Origin: CAZWRV01 sp964636325
GTDB taxonomy: Bacteria > Verrucomicrobiota > Lentisphaeria > Victivallales > GWF2-50-93
Length of the DNA stretch: 13,002 nucleotides
Assembly (NCBI GenBank): GCA_964636325.1
Contig: CAZWRV010000134.1
Span: forward strand, 1 to 13,002
Direction: 5' to 3'
The notes below the pieces were generated by a model. That model was not told where the DNA came from. It saw nothing but the letters and a program-made list of their open reading frames with translations, and ran no database searches. Positions 1-7,276 of the stretch are shown in pieces (position 1 is the stretch's first letter; each line of letters begins with the position of its first letter). The translations under genes were made by a program, and so were the position numbers.

Positions 1-104
1 CTTTCTCCTATGAAGGACATCAAAAATACGCCAGAAACTGTCGAAGATGAGTCAATCATTCAGGGCAAATCAGTATAAGGGCCGAGGCATTATGCAAATA
101 ACGC

Positions 105-132
105 TTGACATATGAGGACGGAAGAATACATT
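105..132 (+). promoter_or_regulatory. Candidate sigma70-type promoter for riboswitch 1
   Basis: A perfect TTGACA at 105-110 is followed, after 16 bases, by TACATT at 127-132 (4 of 6 matches to TATAAT). Transcription would start near 139, just before the basal stem of the first riboswitch, which is the expected position. A second TTGACA (817-822), also followed within a base by TATG, lies upstream of riboswitch 2 but has no convincing -10 at the right distance. The assignment is by consensus and position only. Confidence 0.4.
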
Positions 133-140
133 GATATTTA

Positions 141-262
141 AATCAGCGAGGAACTCCGTGGGAACCGGAGGCGGTCGCGCCACTGTAAATCCTTGTCAAT
201 CAACGGGATGAGCCAGACCTTCGCCGATGAAAGACATATCGTGGCGTCTCCGCGTCAGGGAC
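141..262 (+). promoter_or_regulatory. Cobalamin-type riboswitch, copy 1
   Basis: The core follows the cobalamin aptamer order. It has GGAAC, then a P4 hairpin (CTCCG/CGGAG), then GGCGGTCGCGCCACTGTAA (the P5/P6 signature, canonical form GCGGNCCCGCCACUGU), then GATGAGCCAGACCT as the B12-box counterpart. The basal stem pairs ATC+GCGA (142-149) with TCGC+GAT (221-228). The P13-like hairpin GTCTC-CGCGTCA-GGGAC lies at 246-262, and its CGCG loop is complementary to CGCG in L5 (about 176-179), as in the known L5-L13 kissing loop. A terminator follows, so ligand binding is expected to switch off readthrough into the HTH gene at 394. The B12 box looks a few bases shorter than canonical, which suggests a variant subclass. 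Confidence 0.85.
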
Positions 263-286
263 CGAGCGGCCTGGAAACAGATTCCT

Positions 287-327
287 ACTGCCGATGCTTC
301 CGACAAGGAGGCGCCGGCAGTTTTTTT
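287..327 (+). terminator. Intrinsic terminator of riboswitch 1
   Basis: CTGCCG (288-293) pairs with CGGCAG (315-320). The inner stem GCTTCC (296-301) pairs with GGAGGC (307-312), and seven Ts follow (321-327). It lies between the aptamer and the ribosome binding site of the downstream HTH gene, so it is the likely expression platform for transcriptional attenuation. Confidence 0.85.
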
Positions 328-393
328 GTGCGCGAAACACATCTGCGCCGAACGCACGCCTTTGCGGCGATCGGCCCGGAGAAGGAGGAATCA

Positions 394-759
394 ATGATTT
401 CCAAAACGACAGACACCGTGCTTGCCTTCATCGCCTGCAACTTCGACAGGAAAATCCGCTTGTCCGAAATCTCAGCACTCTACGGAACAAGACCGGCAAG
501 GATCACCAAATGGCTTAAAGATGAGACCGGCAAGACCTTCTTGGAAATTCTCAAGCTTCTTAGGCTTATAAAGGCTAAAAACCTTCTTGCCTCGACGTCA
601 TTGCCAATATCGGAGGTTGCGAAGTCCTGCGGATTCAATACGCAGGTTCGTTTTTCAAGGGTCTTCTACAATTCAGAAAAAATGACACCGTCGCAGTTCA
701 GGCAGGCCAACGCGGCGCAGTTCGCATATTGCCCAGTCGAAAAAAGAGGCGCCGCTTGA
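394..759 (+). CDS. AraC-type HTH-only regulator under riboswitch control
   Basis: A 121-aa protein made almost entirely of a two-helix-turn-helix AraC/XylS DNA-binding domain. The first HTH is around residues 20-45 (IRLSEISALYGTRPARITKW). The second contains PISEVAKSCGFNTQVRFSRVF and ends in the family-typical MTPSQFR. There is no effector-binding domain, whereas usual family members have about 250-300 residues. The ATG at 394 is chosen because AAGGAGGA (382-389) sits 5 bases upstream; the open frame runs back to 193, but that part is riboswitch and terminator. It is the first gene after riboswitch 1, so regulator supply is probably tied to cobalamin level. Its targets are unknown. It could act alone, SoxS/MarA-like, on the neighbouring surface genes. 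Confidence 0.85.
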   Translation: MISKTTDTVLAFIACNFDRKIRLSEISALYGTRPARITKWLKDETGKTFLEILKLLRLIKAKNLLASTSLPISEVAKSCGFNTQVRFSRVFYNSEKMTPSQFRQANAAQFAYCPVEKRGAA

Positions 760-883
760 AGATACATGCTCCATTGCGGCTCTATGGAAGATTCATGCGT
801 TCACCGCCTGCCGTCATTGACACTATGGTGAAATAAAAGCAGCCAGGAGATAAAACCAATAACACTTTGAACTGTTTGAGTGC

Positions 884-1007
884 TTATCGGGCGGGGAACT
901 CCGTGTGAACCGGAGGCGGTCGCGCCACTGTAAGTCCTGGTCAAACAACGGGATGAGCCAGACCTCCGCAGATAAAACGCATATTGTGTAGTCTCCGCGT
1001 CAGGGAC
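884..1007 (+). promoter_or_regulatory. Cobalamin-type riboswitch, copy 2
   Basis: The same architecture as copy 1 and nearly identical in its core to copy 3 (only a few bases after CACTGTA differ). The basal stem is TTATC+GCGG (884-894) pairing with CCGC+GATAA (966-975), which differs in sequence from the other copies but stays paired. P13 GTCTC-CGCGTCA-GGGAC lies at 991-1007. It is followed by a terminator and then a ribosome-binding-like purine tract, but no gene starts before riboswitch 3. Confidence 0.85.
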
Positions 1008-1026
1008 ATCCGGGTGAATCTAATTT

Positions 1027-1062
1027 GCCGGCGTCCCTGCCTGCGCGGGGAGCCGGCTTTTT
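1027..1062 (+). terminator. Intrinsic terminator of riboswitch 2
   Basis: GCCGGC (1027-1032) pairs with GCCGGC (1052-1057). An inner TCCC/GGGA stem extends it, and five Ts follow (1058-1062). It starts 19 bases after the P13 hairpin of riboswitch 2. Confidence 0.8.
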
Positions 1063-1080
1063 CATTCGGTCAAATCAACC

Positions 1081-1088
1081 AGGAGGAG
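1081..1088 (+). other. Orphan Shine-Dalgarno-like tract with no gene
   Basis: AGGAGGAG lies 18 bases after the T-tract of terminator 2, comparable to the layout at copy 1, where a gene follows. No ATG, GTG or TTG occurs at usable spacing. Downstream triplets include TAG and TAA before riboswitch 3 begins. It may be the relic of a deleted riboswitch-controlled gene, or chance. Confidence 0.35.
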
Positions 1089-1107
1089 GACAGCGGGAAA
1101 CTAGCAC

Positions 1108-1116
1108 TGTAATAAT
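1108..1116 (+). promoter_or_regulatory. Candidate extended -10 promoter for riboswitch 3
   Basis: TGT followed by AATAAT (5 of 6 matches to TATAAT) forms an extended -10. It lies a few bases before the basal stem of riboswitch 3 at 1122. I see no good -35, which extended -10 promoters can dispense with. If active, riboswitch 3 has its own transcript and does not depend on readthrough from copy 2. Confidence 0.4.
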
Positions 1117-1121
1117 CAAAC

Positions 1122-1245
1122 TTTCGACGGCGGGGAACTCCGTGTGAACCGGAGGCGGTCGCGCCACTGTATTTCCTGGTCAAACAACGGGATGAGCCAG
1201 ACCTTCGTCGTCGAAATCAATAATGGATGTCTCCGCGTCAGGGAC
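1122..1245 (+). promoter_or_regulatory. Cobalamin-type riboswitch, copy 3
   Basis: The basal stem is eight perfect pairs, TTTCGACG (1122-1129) with CGTCGAAA (1209-1216). The core is GGGGAAC, then the P4 hairpin, then GGCGGTCGCGCCACTGTA, then GATGAGCCAGACCT. P13 GTCTC-CGCGTCA-GGGAC is at 1229-1245, with the CGCG loop able to kiss L5. It is followed by a terminator and then by the secreted PQQ-like gene at 1334, which it should control. Confidence 0.87.
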
Positions 1246-1256
1246 TATTCGCCGTT

Positions 1257-1303
1257 GAGAAAACGACTGCTGGCAGCCCTGGCCCGGAGCAGTCGTTCTT
1301 TTC
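1257..1303 (+). terminator. Intrinsic terminator of riboswitch 3
   Basis: AACGACTGCT (1262-1271) pairs perfectly with AGCAGTCGTT (1288-1297). The outer GAAAA and TTTTC can extend the stem across a single bulged C. The T-rich run at 1299-1302 follows. It sits between aptamer 3 and the start codon at 1334. Confidence 0.85.
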
Positions 1304-1333
1304 TGCACGCAACATAAAACTAAAAAAGGGAAA

Positions 1334-3109
1334 ATGAAAAAGAAAAGTTCTTTCTGTATGCTGTCGATGCTCGCGGCTGCGGCCGCAGCGATGTTTGCTG
1401 CGAATTTCGCAGCCGGAGCCGGGCCATGGTCCCAGTTCAGGGGTGGGAGCGGGCATGACGGCGCGTGGGACGGCTATGTCGTTACGTCCAAGATGGATAC
1501 GGGACCTGTGCTCAACTCAGACGGTAAGGGCGCGTTTGAAAATCTCATGCTCCTGAACTCGATCAACCCATGCGTATCTTCGGATGGAGGGCTGCTCTTT
1601 GTCTACGGTGATCTCTCCACCGGCAACGAAGGCAGGATTTTGGCTCTCGACGCGTACGACGACAAGAACGACCAGCCGTTCTGGGCCATAAAAGTCCGTT
1701 CCTATGTTGATTTCTGGTCACGCTCTTCGCCGGTCTATGCGGACGGATTCGTCTACTGGGCGGGATCCGACGGTGTGATGACGTACGTCTACAAGATAAA
1801 CGCCATCAACGGTTCCAGCGAGGGCGCGGACGGTGGGTGGACGGCGGAGATAGATGCCACATACGTGAACTGCTCGCCACTGGTGGCTGACGGAAAGGTT
1901 TTTTTCAGCACCTACTCCGACTTCAACGCCTTCAACGCCAAGCATTATGCCCTCAATGATTCCGACGGCACAATCGCCTGGACAAACACGACGGCCGGCG
2001 GGCAGGGTGCGGGAGTCATGGCCTATGACGCGGAATCCGGCCTCCTGTATCAAAGCACATACGTCGGAGGCAAGCAGAACATCAGCGCCATCAAGGCTGG
2101 CACGGGCGAGGTCACGATGACAAGCGGCTTCCCTGTCGCCAACCAGTTCTTCCAGACAGGCATGGCGCTGAAAGACGGCTATCTTTATGTTCAGGACTAC
2201 AACTTTGCCGGCGCCGGGAAATTATACAAGGTCAAGGCGAGCGACCTTTCGCTGGTCTGGAGCGCGGACACTTCCGCATCCGGAAACGGATGCCCGTGCG
2301 TTGACGATTCCAGCAATGTGTATGTTTGTGGAGACTGGCAGGGGACTGGAACCACCAGGGCCTTCGACTCAACCGGCAAAGTCCTTTGGACATTCGGACA
2401 GGCCGGCGGCTGGCTTAATTCGCCGGCTTATGTCAGGGACGCAGATGGCAAAGGATATGTCATCGTAGGAGCCCAGGACGCAGACAATCTATACATGCTC
2501 GACGCCGCCGACGGGACAAAGCTCGACCGTTTCTACGGTTCCGGCCCGGCCGCGTTCAGCAACAACATGATGTATTCGGTCACATTCAGCGGAAACGTCT
2601 GCTACTATTCGACGGGCGCTTATGTAGCATCAACAGGTACCAGCCTGTCACTCGACGCGGGCTCCGCCGACGGAAAGAAGCCGATGGTGACGCTGCCGGT
2701 CGGCGGCAAACAGGAAAAGGTATCGGTCATCTATTACGACGCCGATTCATGCGTCTGCTCTTTCACGGGGAAGAAAATCGCCTCCGGATGGTATGATGTT
2801 TCCGTTGCCGGAGCCGACGCCGGAAAGCTGATCTGCATGCCGCCGTCGGTGACGGAAGTGAGATTCCAATACAACAACACCCACATGGTAATCAGCGGAT
2901 ACTATTTCGGCAAGAAGCCGTCCGTAGTCATCACCCCGAAGACTGGTGGCAGGGAAATAAAAGGCAAGGTCAAGAAGTCATACATGGACAGCAGCACAGG
3001 CGCCTCCAAAATCGGATGCGACATCAGCAAACTCGATGCCGGAGCCTATGACGTCCAAGTGATTTCCGATGCGGGAGTTGCGACTGTCAGGTCTCTTGCG
3101 ATACACTGA
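1334..3109 (+). CDS. Secreted PQQ-like beta-propeller protein
   Basis: A 591-aa exported protein. The signal peptide is about residues 1-29: MKKK, a long Ala-rich core, and probable cleavage near AAGA. The mature protein begins with WSQFRGG, the opening typical of PQQ-binding-like (BamB/WD40-like) beta-propellers. Repeated blades follow to about residue 440, with motifs such as SSPVYADGFVYW, CSPLVADGKVFFS and GNGCPCVDDSSNVYVCG. The last 90 residues (HMVISGYYFGKKPSVVI and so on) resemble an IPT/TIG-type Ig-like domain. Cysteines are frequent. It has its own terminator after the stop, so it is monocistronic, and it is preceded by riboswitch 3. The start has only a weak GGG 4 bases upstream, but the signal peptide fixes it. 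No enzyme active site is recognised. A role in envelope assembly, adhesion or ligand binding is inference. Confidence 0.85.
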   Translation: MKKKSSFCMLSMLAAAAAAMFAANFAAGAGPWSQFRGGSGHDGAWDGYVVTSKMDTGPVLNSDGKGAFENLMLLNSINPCVSSDGGLLFVYGDLSTGNEGRILALDAYDDKNDQPFWAIKVRSYVDFWSRSSPVYADGFVYWAGSDGVMTYVYKINAINGSSEGADGGWTAEIDATYVNCSPLVADGKVFFSTYSDFNAFNAKHYALNDSDGTIAWTNTTAGGQGAGVMAYDAESGLLYQSTYVGGKQNISAIKAGTGEVTMTSGFPVANQFFQTGMALKDGYLYVQDYNFAGAGKLYKVKASDLSLVWSADTSASGNGCPCVDDSSNVYVCGDWQGTGTTRAFDSTGKVLWTFGQAGGWLNSPAYVRDADGKGYVIVGAQDADNLYMLDAADGTKLDRFYGSGPAAFSNNMMYSVTFSGNVCYYSTGAYVASTGTSLSLDAGSADGKKPMVTLPVGGKQEKVSVIYYDADSCVCSFTGKKIASGWYDVSVAGADAGKLICMPPSVTEVRFQYNNTHMVISGYYFGKKPSVVITPKTGGREIKGKVKKSYMDSSTGASKIGCDISKLDAGAYDVQVISDAGVATVRSLAIH

Positions 3110-3125
3110 AGTCGGAAGGGAGATT

Positions 3126-3153
3126 CCGGGCGGTCACGGCCGCCCGGTTTTTT
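3126..3153 (+). terminator. Strong intrinsic terminator abutting the next start codon
   Basis: CCGGGCGG (3126-3133) pairs perfectly with CCGCCCGG (3140-3147) around a 6-base loop and is followed by six Ts (3148-3153). It ends the PQQ-like transcript. The ATG of the next gene begins at 3156, two bases after the T-tract. Confidence 0.9.
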
Positions 3154-3155
3154 CA

Positions 3156-6100
3156 ATGAAAACCATTTTCACAGCAGCCATCATATTTGCGACGTTCATG
3201 ACGTTCAATTGCAACGCCGGATATTTCGCGTTCAAATACAAATGTTCCGGCTGGGAAGGCTTCTCCGGCGAAGGATCCTCTTCCCCAACAGAAGCGGATT
3301 TCCGTGAGAACGGCATCCTCATAGTCGGCATATCCGGCGGCTCCTTTGAATTCCGGCTCATCGTAGTGGGACGTGAAGGCTACTACGAAAGGAACAGTCC
3401 GATATCGGGCTTGTTCTCTCCTGAGGGCGGCAGATACGTCGCGGCGTTCGGATGCGTCTCCTCCGCCACATTGAATCAAGTATGCGCCTGCGAGGGGAAG
3501 GCCTCTTCTGTCGCTACCGAATCTGAAAAGGTCAGACTCTTCAAAAGCCTGAGAGGCCGCGTCTCATGGACGAGAAACGACGATGCCTCGTGCGGAAGCT
3601 GTGAAATCAGACTCGCCTATGATCCGAAGACGTCCTCCAGACTGAATGGAAGCCGGCCGGAGGACATGAACGCCGCAACCGAGGCCTTGTGCCTTTTCCT
3701 TCAAGATTCAGGTCTGCGCCGTATGGGCCCTTCCGCCGAGGACGACACCGTGGTTCTTCCGGCCCATGTACTCAAATCGAAAATTCTCAACATTGATGTG
3801 CTGGGCAACGATTCGGCATCTAGTCGTCCGCCGCTCAAGATAAACAGGATAGCGGTGCCTCCTTCGCATGGTCGCGCCGTTGTCGAATCCGCTTCCACGG
3901 TGGAATACGCGATCGAACCTGAGGATATGGCGGCAGATTGTTTTATCTACGAGATCATTGACGGTGCAGGCGCCATATCCCGCGCCAAGGTGAGCCTTGT
4001 TCCGGAAGGGCCTAGAACCGCGGATGACGCCGCATACGCATCGTTGGACACGCCTTTGCAAGTGGATGTCGTTTCGAACGATGTTGATCCCTGGGGCGGC
4101 CCGATCTTCCTGACGGCCGCCGGGACGCCGCAGCACGGCGCCGCCTCGATCGCAGACGGCAAGATCACATATTCTCCAGAATCCGGTTTTGTCGGAGTTG
4201 ACAGTTTCAGCTACTGCGTCAGAAACCGCTTCGGAACCGAAAGCGAGGGCAGAGCGACAGTTTATGTTGATGATCCGAGACCGTCAGATGATATTGTGTA
4301 CACCGGGACCGGTGAAGGCGTAAAATTCGACCCGCTCGCCAATGACTCCGACCCCTGCGGCTTCAAGCTGACCATATCGGACTTCACACTGCCGCAGGAC
4401 GGAAATCTTCAATTTCTTGAGGGGCAGTTCTTGTATGTCCCGATGCCTGATTTTGCCGGCGAGGATCATTTCACTTACACAGTGGACAACGGCCACGGAA
4501 CGCAGAGATCGGCGAACGTCAAGATATTTGTCGGGAAATACTGCGACGCCATTGACGACATGGCCTACACTCCTGAAGGCGTAAGCAGGCTGATAGACGT
4601 CCTTGCCAACGACAGGATCATTTCCAGCGCAGGGACGATCATAAGCAACGTGACGAAGCCGGGCCATGGAAACGCCTCGATTTCCGGCGGCATGATTCTC
4701 TACATACCTCAAACCGGGTTCACAGGGCAGGACAGCTTCATCTACAGCATTCAGGACTCTTACGGGAACGGCGACACCGCGCTGGTCAAGGTCTGGGTGG
4801 ACAGGCTCGAAGTCAATTCCGACTCAGCTGAATGCTATGCGGGAATTCCCGTCGGCATAGATGTCCTAGCCAATGACAGTGACGCGTGCGGCCTTAAAAT
4901 CACCATCTCCAGCCACACTGAGCCTGCAAACGGTTCTCTGACGCTGGCCGGACAGACCTTCACCTACCAGCCTTCGCCCGGCTTCGTCGGAATCGACACG
5001 TTCTCATACGAGGCGGGCAGCAAGTTCGAGAAGAAAAGCGCCACTGTATCTATAACGGTAAAGGATTATCCTGAACCTCCTGAATGGTCCGCCGACGGCG
5101 GCTCCGCCGGAGACGACTTCGGTTATTCCGCCGCCTGCGCTGGGGATGTCAACGGCGACGGGTTTGACGATCTTGTTGTCGCGGCACCGCACTGGGGCGG
5201 AGCAGGCTACTGCCGTCTTTACCTGGGCGGCCTTTTCGGCCTAGAAAAAGAGCCTGCATGGACTTACACGTCCGACCAGGTCGGCTCGTTCCCTGGTTTC
5301 GTCGCTGGTGCCGGGGATTTGAATGGGGACGGATTTGCAGATATTGCCATAGGCGAGCCGCTTTATGACGGCAACGGCAGCGACAACGGCAGGGTTCTTG
5401 TCTTCTACGGATCGAAAGAGGGCCTTCAAAAATCTCCTGCCTGGACTTATGTCTGCGCAACCCCGCAGGCGCGCATGGGCAGGTCGGTGTCGGCGGGAGA
5501 TGTCAACGGCGACGGCTACGATGATCTTATTGTCGGCGCGCCATGGTTTTCCTCCGAGGGCATGGACAGGAGAGGAAAGACTTACATCTTCCACGGTTCC
5601 CTTTCCGGGCTCAAGCCTTCTCCAGACTGGACAAAGGAAGGCCCGTCAGCGTCCGCCGAGTTCGGCTTCTCCGTTTCCAGAATAAACGTGAACTCGGACA
5701 AGTTCGACGACATCATCGTTGGTGCGAAAGGACTGGGCGACGGAGAAAACTACGAGGGCGCCGCCTTCCTCTTTCTCGGTTCTTCACAGGGGGTTCCACA
5801 GCAATATGCCTGGACTGCTCAGTCCAATGTGAACGGAGCGGAATGCGGCTACTGCGTCTCCTCCGCCGGAGATATCAACGGCGACGGATTCGAAGACGCT
5901 GTCGTGGGCGCCTGGCTATATGGGAGAACGGCCGCAAGCCAAGGTTGCGCCTATGTCTATCTTTCTGACGGAAACGGCCTTTTTCAAGACGCCCACGCGA
6001 TTATTGAAGGCGGCGGACAGGGATGGCTTTTCGGAGTTTCCGCCGCATCGGCTGGAGACGTGGACAAAGACGGATTTAGCGATGTCATAATAGGCGGTCC

Positions 6101-6347
6101 AGCCTCGTCGAACTTCACCGGCATGTCATGCATCCACCACGGTTCGAAGGATGGCTTGCAGGCGTCTCCGTCATGGTCGCGAAGCGGCGAAGCCTATGGC
6201 GACTTCGGCTACTGTGCCCGCACGGCCGGAGACTTGAACGGAGACGGCTTCTCGGATGTCGTCGTCAGCGCGCCATACTTGTACGGAAGCGGAGGCAAAG
6301 AGTGCGGAAAAATATATGTGTTTTATGGGAGGTTTGATGGACTGTGA
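3156..6347 (+). CDS. Large secreted Ig-repeat / FG-GAP (integrin-alpha-like) protein
   Basis: A 1063-aa exported protein. The signal peptide is MKTIFTAAIIFATFMTFNCNA (about 1-21). An unrecognised N-terminal domain (about 22-190) is followed by five tandem Ig/cadherin-like repeats of about 85 residues (about 195-638). These show D-VLANDSD near each start and YxPxxGFxGxDxFxY near each end; the first is degenerate. Residues about 646-1062 hold seven FG-GAP blades of about 60 residues with GDVNGDGFDDLVVGAP-type Ca-binding loops, as in integrin-alpha propellers. The fourth blade (INVNSDKFDDIIVGA) lacks the leading GD. No membrane anchor or sorting signal is seen at the C terminus. The ATG at 3156 is chosen for its signal peptide; an in-frame ATG at 3069 lies inside the previous gene. 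No Shine-Dalgarno is visible. It overlaps the following prepilin-like gene by 4 bases, so the two are probably coupled. The likely role is adhesion or carbohydrate/surface binding, inferred from architecture. Confidence 0.88.
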   Translation: MKTIFTAAIIFATFMTFNCNAGYFAFKYKCSGWEGFSGEGSSSPTEADFRENGILIVGISGGSFEFRLIVVGREGYYERNSPISGLFSPEGGRYVAAFGCVSSATLNQVCACEGKASSVATESEKVRLFKSLRGRVSWTRNDDASCGSCEIRLAYDPKTSSRLNGSRPEDMNAATEALCLFLQDSGLRRMGPSAEDDTVVLPAHVLKSKILNIDVLGNDSASSRPPLKINRIAVPPSHGRAVVESASTVEYAIEPEDMAADCFIYEIIDGAGAISRAKVSLVPEGPRTADDAAYASLDTPLQVDVVSNDVDPWGGPIFLTAAGTPQHGAASIADGKITYSPESGFVGVDSFSYCVRNRFGTESEGRATVYVDDPRPSDDIVYTGTGEGVKFDPLANDSDPCGFKLTISDFTLPQDGNLQFLEGQFLYVPMPDFAGEDHFTYTVDNGHGTQRSANVKIFVGKYCDAIDDMAYTPEGVSRLIDVLANDRIISSAGTIISNVTKPGHGNASISGGMILYIPQTGFTGQDSFIYSIQDSYGNGDTALVKVWVDRLEVNSDSAECYAGIPVGIDVLANDSDACGLKITISSHTEPANGSLTLAGQTFTYQPSPGFVGIDTFSYEAGSKFEKKSATVSITVKDYPEPPEWSADGGSAGDDFGYSAACAGDVNGDGFDDLVVAAPHWGGAGYCRLYLGGLFGLEKEPAWTYTSDQVGSFPGFVAGAGDLNGDGFADIAIGEPLYDGNGSDNGRVLVFYGSKEGLQKSPAWTYVCATPQARMGRSVSAGDVNGDGYDDLIVGAPWFSSEGMDRRGKTYIFHGSLSGLKPSPDWTKEGPSASAEFGFSVSRINVNSDKFDDIIVGAKGLGDGENYEGAAFLFLGSSQGVPQQYAWTAQSNVNGAECGYCVSSAGDINGDGFEDAVVGAWLYGRTAASQGCAYVYLSDGNGLFQDAHAIIEGGGQGWLFGVSAASAGDVDKDGFSDVIIGGPASSNFTGMSCIHHGSKDGLQASPSWSRSGEAYGDFGYCARTAGDLNGDGFSDVVVSAPYLYGSGGKECGKIYVFYGRFDGL

Positions 6348-7126
6348 ATACTGAATTTGAGCTTTCTGCTTCCTCCTGCAAGACATTGGCAGGCTACAGG
6401 CCCTACCCTACCCGTCGGCGGAGTACGGCCATAGGCTTCACCTTGGTAGAGCTTCTCGTGGTAATAGCAGTCGTTTCCATACTTGCTTCGATGCTGCTTC
6501 CCGCGCTCTCCATGTCCAGGAAGAAGGCCCTCTCCTTGAAATGCCTGAGCAACCTCAAACAGCTCGGAACTCTCGCAGCCCTTTACACAACAAGCTACCA
6601 GGAGTTCTTCCCTCCTTCTCAGGACGGATCCGGCAACAACTGGGACACCGACTCGACTGGCGGCTCAGGACTGCTCTACGAGTCATCGGAGTATTCTGAA
6701 ATCCAGATGTGTCCCGGGATGGATGTCAACATCTCGGCGGACCGCTTTACCGGATACAATTACAACACAACGTATGTCGGGCACGGCCGGAATGAGACGC
6801 CCGAGGCGCCTGCAAAGATCGGGCAGATCAAGCGTCCGGAGCGTTGCGTTCTCTTCGGAGACGGCGGCTCGGTCTTGGGGACGGCCCTGGTAAACAAATT
6901 CATGCGCGCCCCCTTCGGAACAGGACGTCTGGGGTCGGCAAATCCGACATTGCATCCAAGCGGCGCGCAAGGTTACAGGCACCTTCGGGCGACAAACGTC
7001 TGTTTTGCCGACGGCCACTCCGACACCATAAGCTACATCAATCCGGCGCATTACGATCCGGGCAGCCTGCTGCCGCCGCTTACCGGCTTCATCTCCTTCG
7101 ACGACGATTTATACGACTTGGATTGA
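6344..7126 (+). CDS. Prepilin-type H-X9-DG protein (type II pseudopilin-like)
   Basis: A 260-aa protein with an N-methylation/cleavage motif at residues 31-45 (G|FTLVELLVVIAVVS) and the long hydrophobic helix of type IV pilins and type II secretion pseudopilins. Cleavage by prepilin peptidase would follow Gly31. Near the C terminus HLRATNVCFADGHS carries the H-X9-DG signature of a prepilin-processing-associated family that is greatly expanded in Planctomycetes and Lentisphaerae. The 31-residue leader is long for the family. The GTG start at 6344 overlaps the upstream TGA, with GGGAGG at 6327-6332, so translation is probably coupled to the large FG-GAP protein. No other in-frame start precedes the motif. 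Confidence 0.88.
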   Translation: MNTEFELSASSCKTLAGYRPYPTRRRSTAIGFTLVELLVVIAVVSILASMLLPALSMSRKKALSLKCLSNLKQLGTLAALYTTSYQEFFPPSQDGSGNNWDTDSTGGSGLLYESSEYSEIQMCPGMDVNISADRFTGYNYNTTYVGHGRNETPEAPAKIGQIKRPERCVLFGDGGSVLGTALVNKFMRAPFGTGRLGSANPTLHPSGAQGYRHLRATNVCFADGHSDTISYINPAHYDPGSLLPPLTGFISFDDDLYDLD

Positions 7127-7230
7127 CCATATCGAAGTTTACTCCGCCTTCCGCTTGGCTTGCACTGCGGGAATTCTATACTAATACTGATTTGCAATCG
7201 AAATGATATAAATGCATGGATGGCAGCAAT

Positions 7231-7265
7231 AATCGGTGTCGGTGTCGGAATCGGTATCGGAATCG
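7231..7265. repeat. Left inverted arm of CGGNNT hexamer repeat
   Basis: Five consecutive CGGNNT hexamers (CGGTGT, CGGTGT, CGGAAT, CGGTAT, CGGAAT). The last 15 bases (TCGGTATCGGAATCG, 7251-7265) are perfectly complementary to 7669-7683 in the right arm. The arms bracket the four-helix-bundle gene. Confidence 0.75.
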
Positions 7266-7276
7266 AAAGGAATCAA

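Noticed and set aside
1..78. Frame 1 open from the window edge to TAA at 76-78 (ends IIQGKSV), a possible 3' end of an upstream gene
   Set aside because: Only 25 codons, no recognisable motif, and frame 3 is also open to a TGA at 48-50, so neither can be chosen.
193..393. N-terminal 67 codons of the open frame in front of the HTH protein
   Set aside because: They are translated riboswitch and terminator sequence; the strong ribosome site and family alignment place the start at 394.
7130..7185. Weak hairpin (TTCCGC/GCGGGAA) after the prepilin gene as a terminator
   Set aside because: The stem has a bulge and no T-tract follows.
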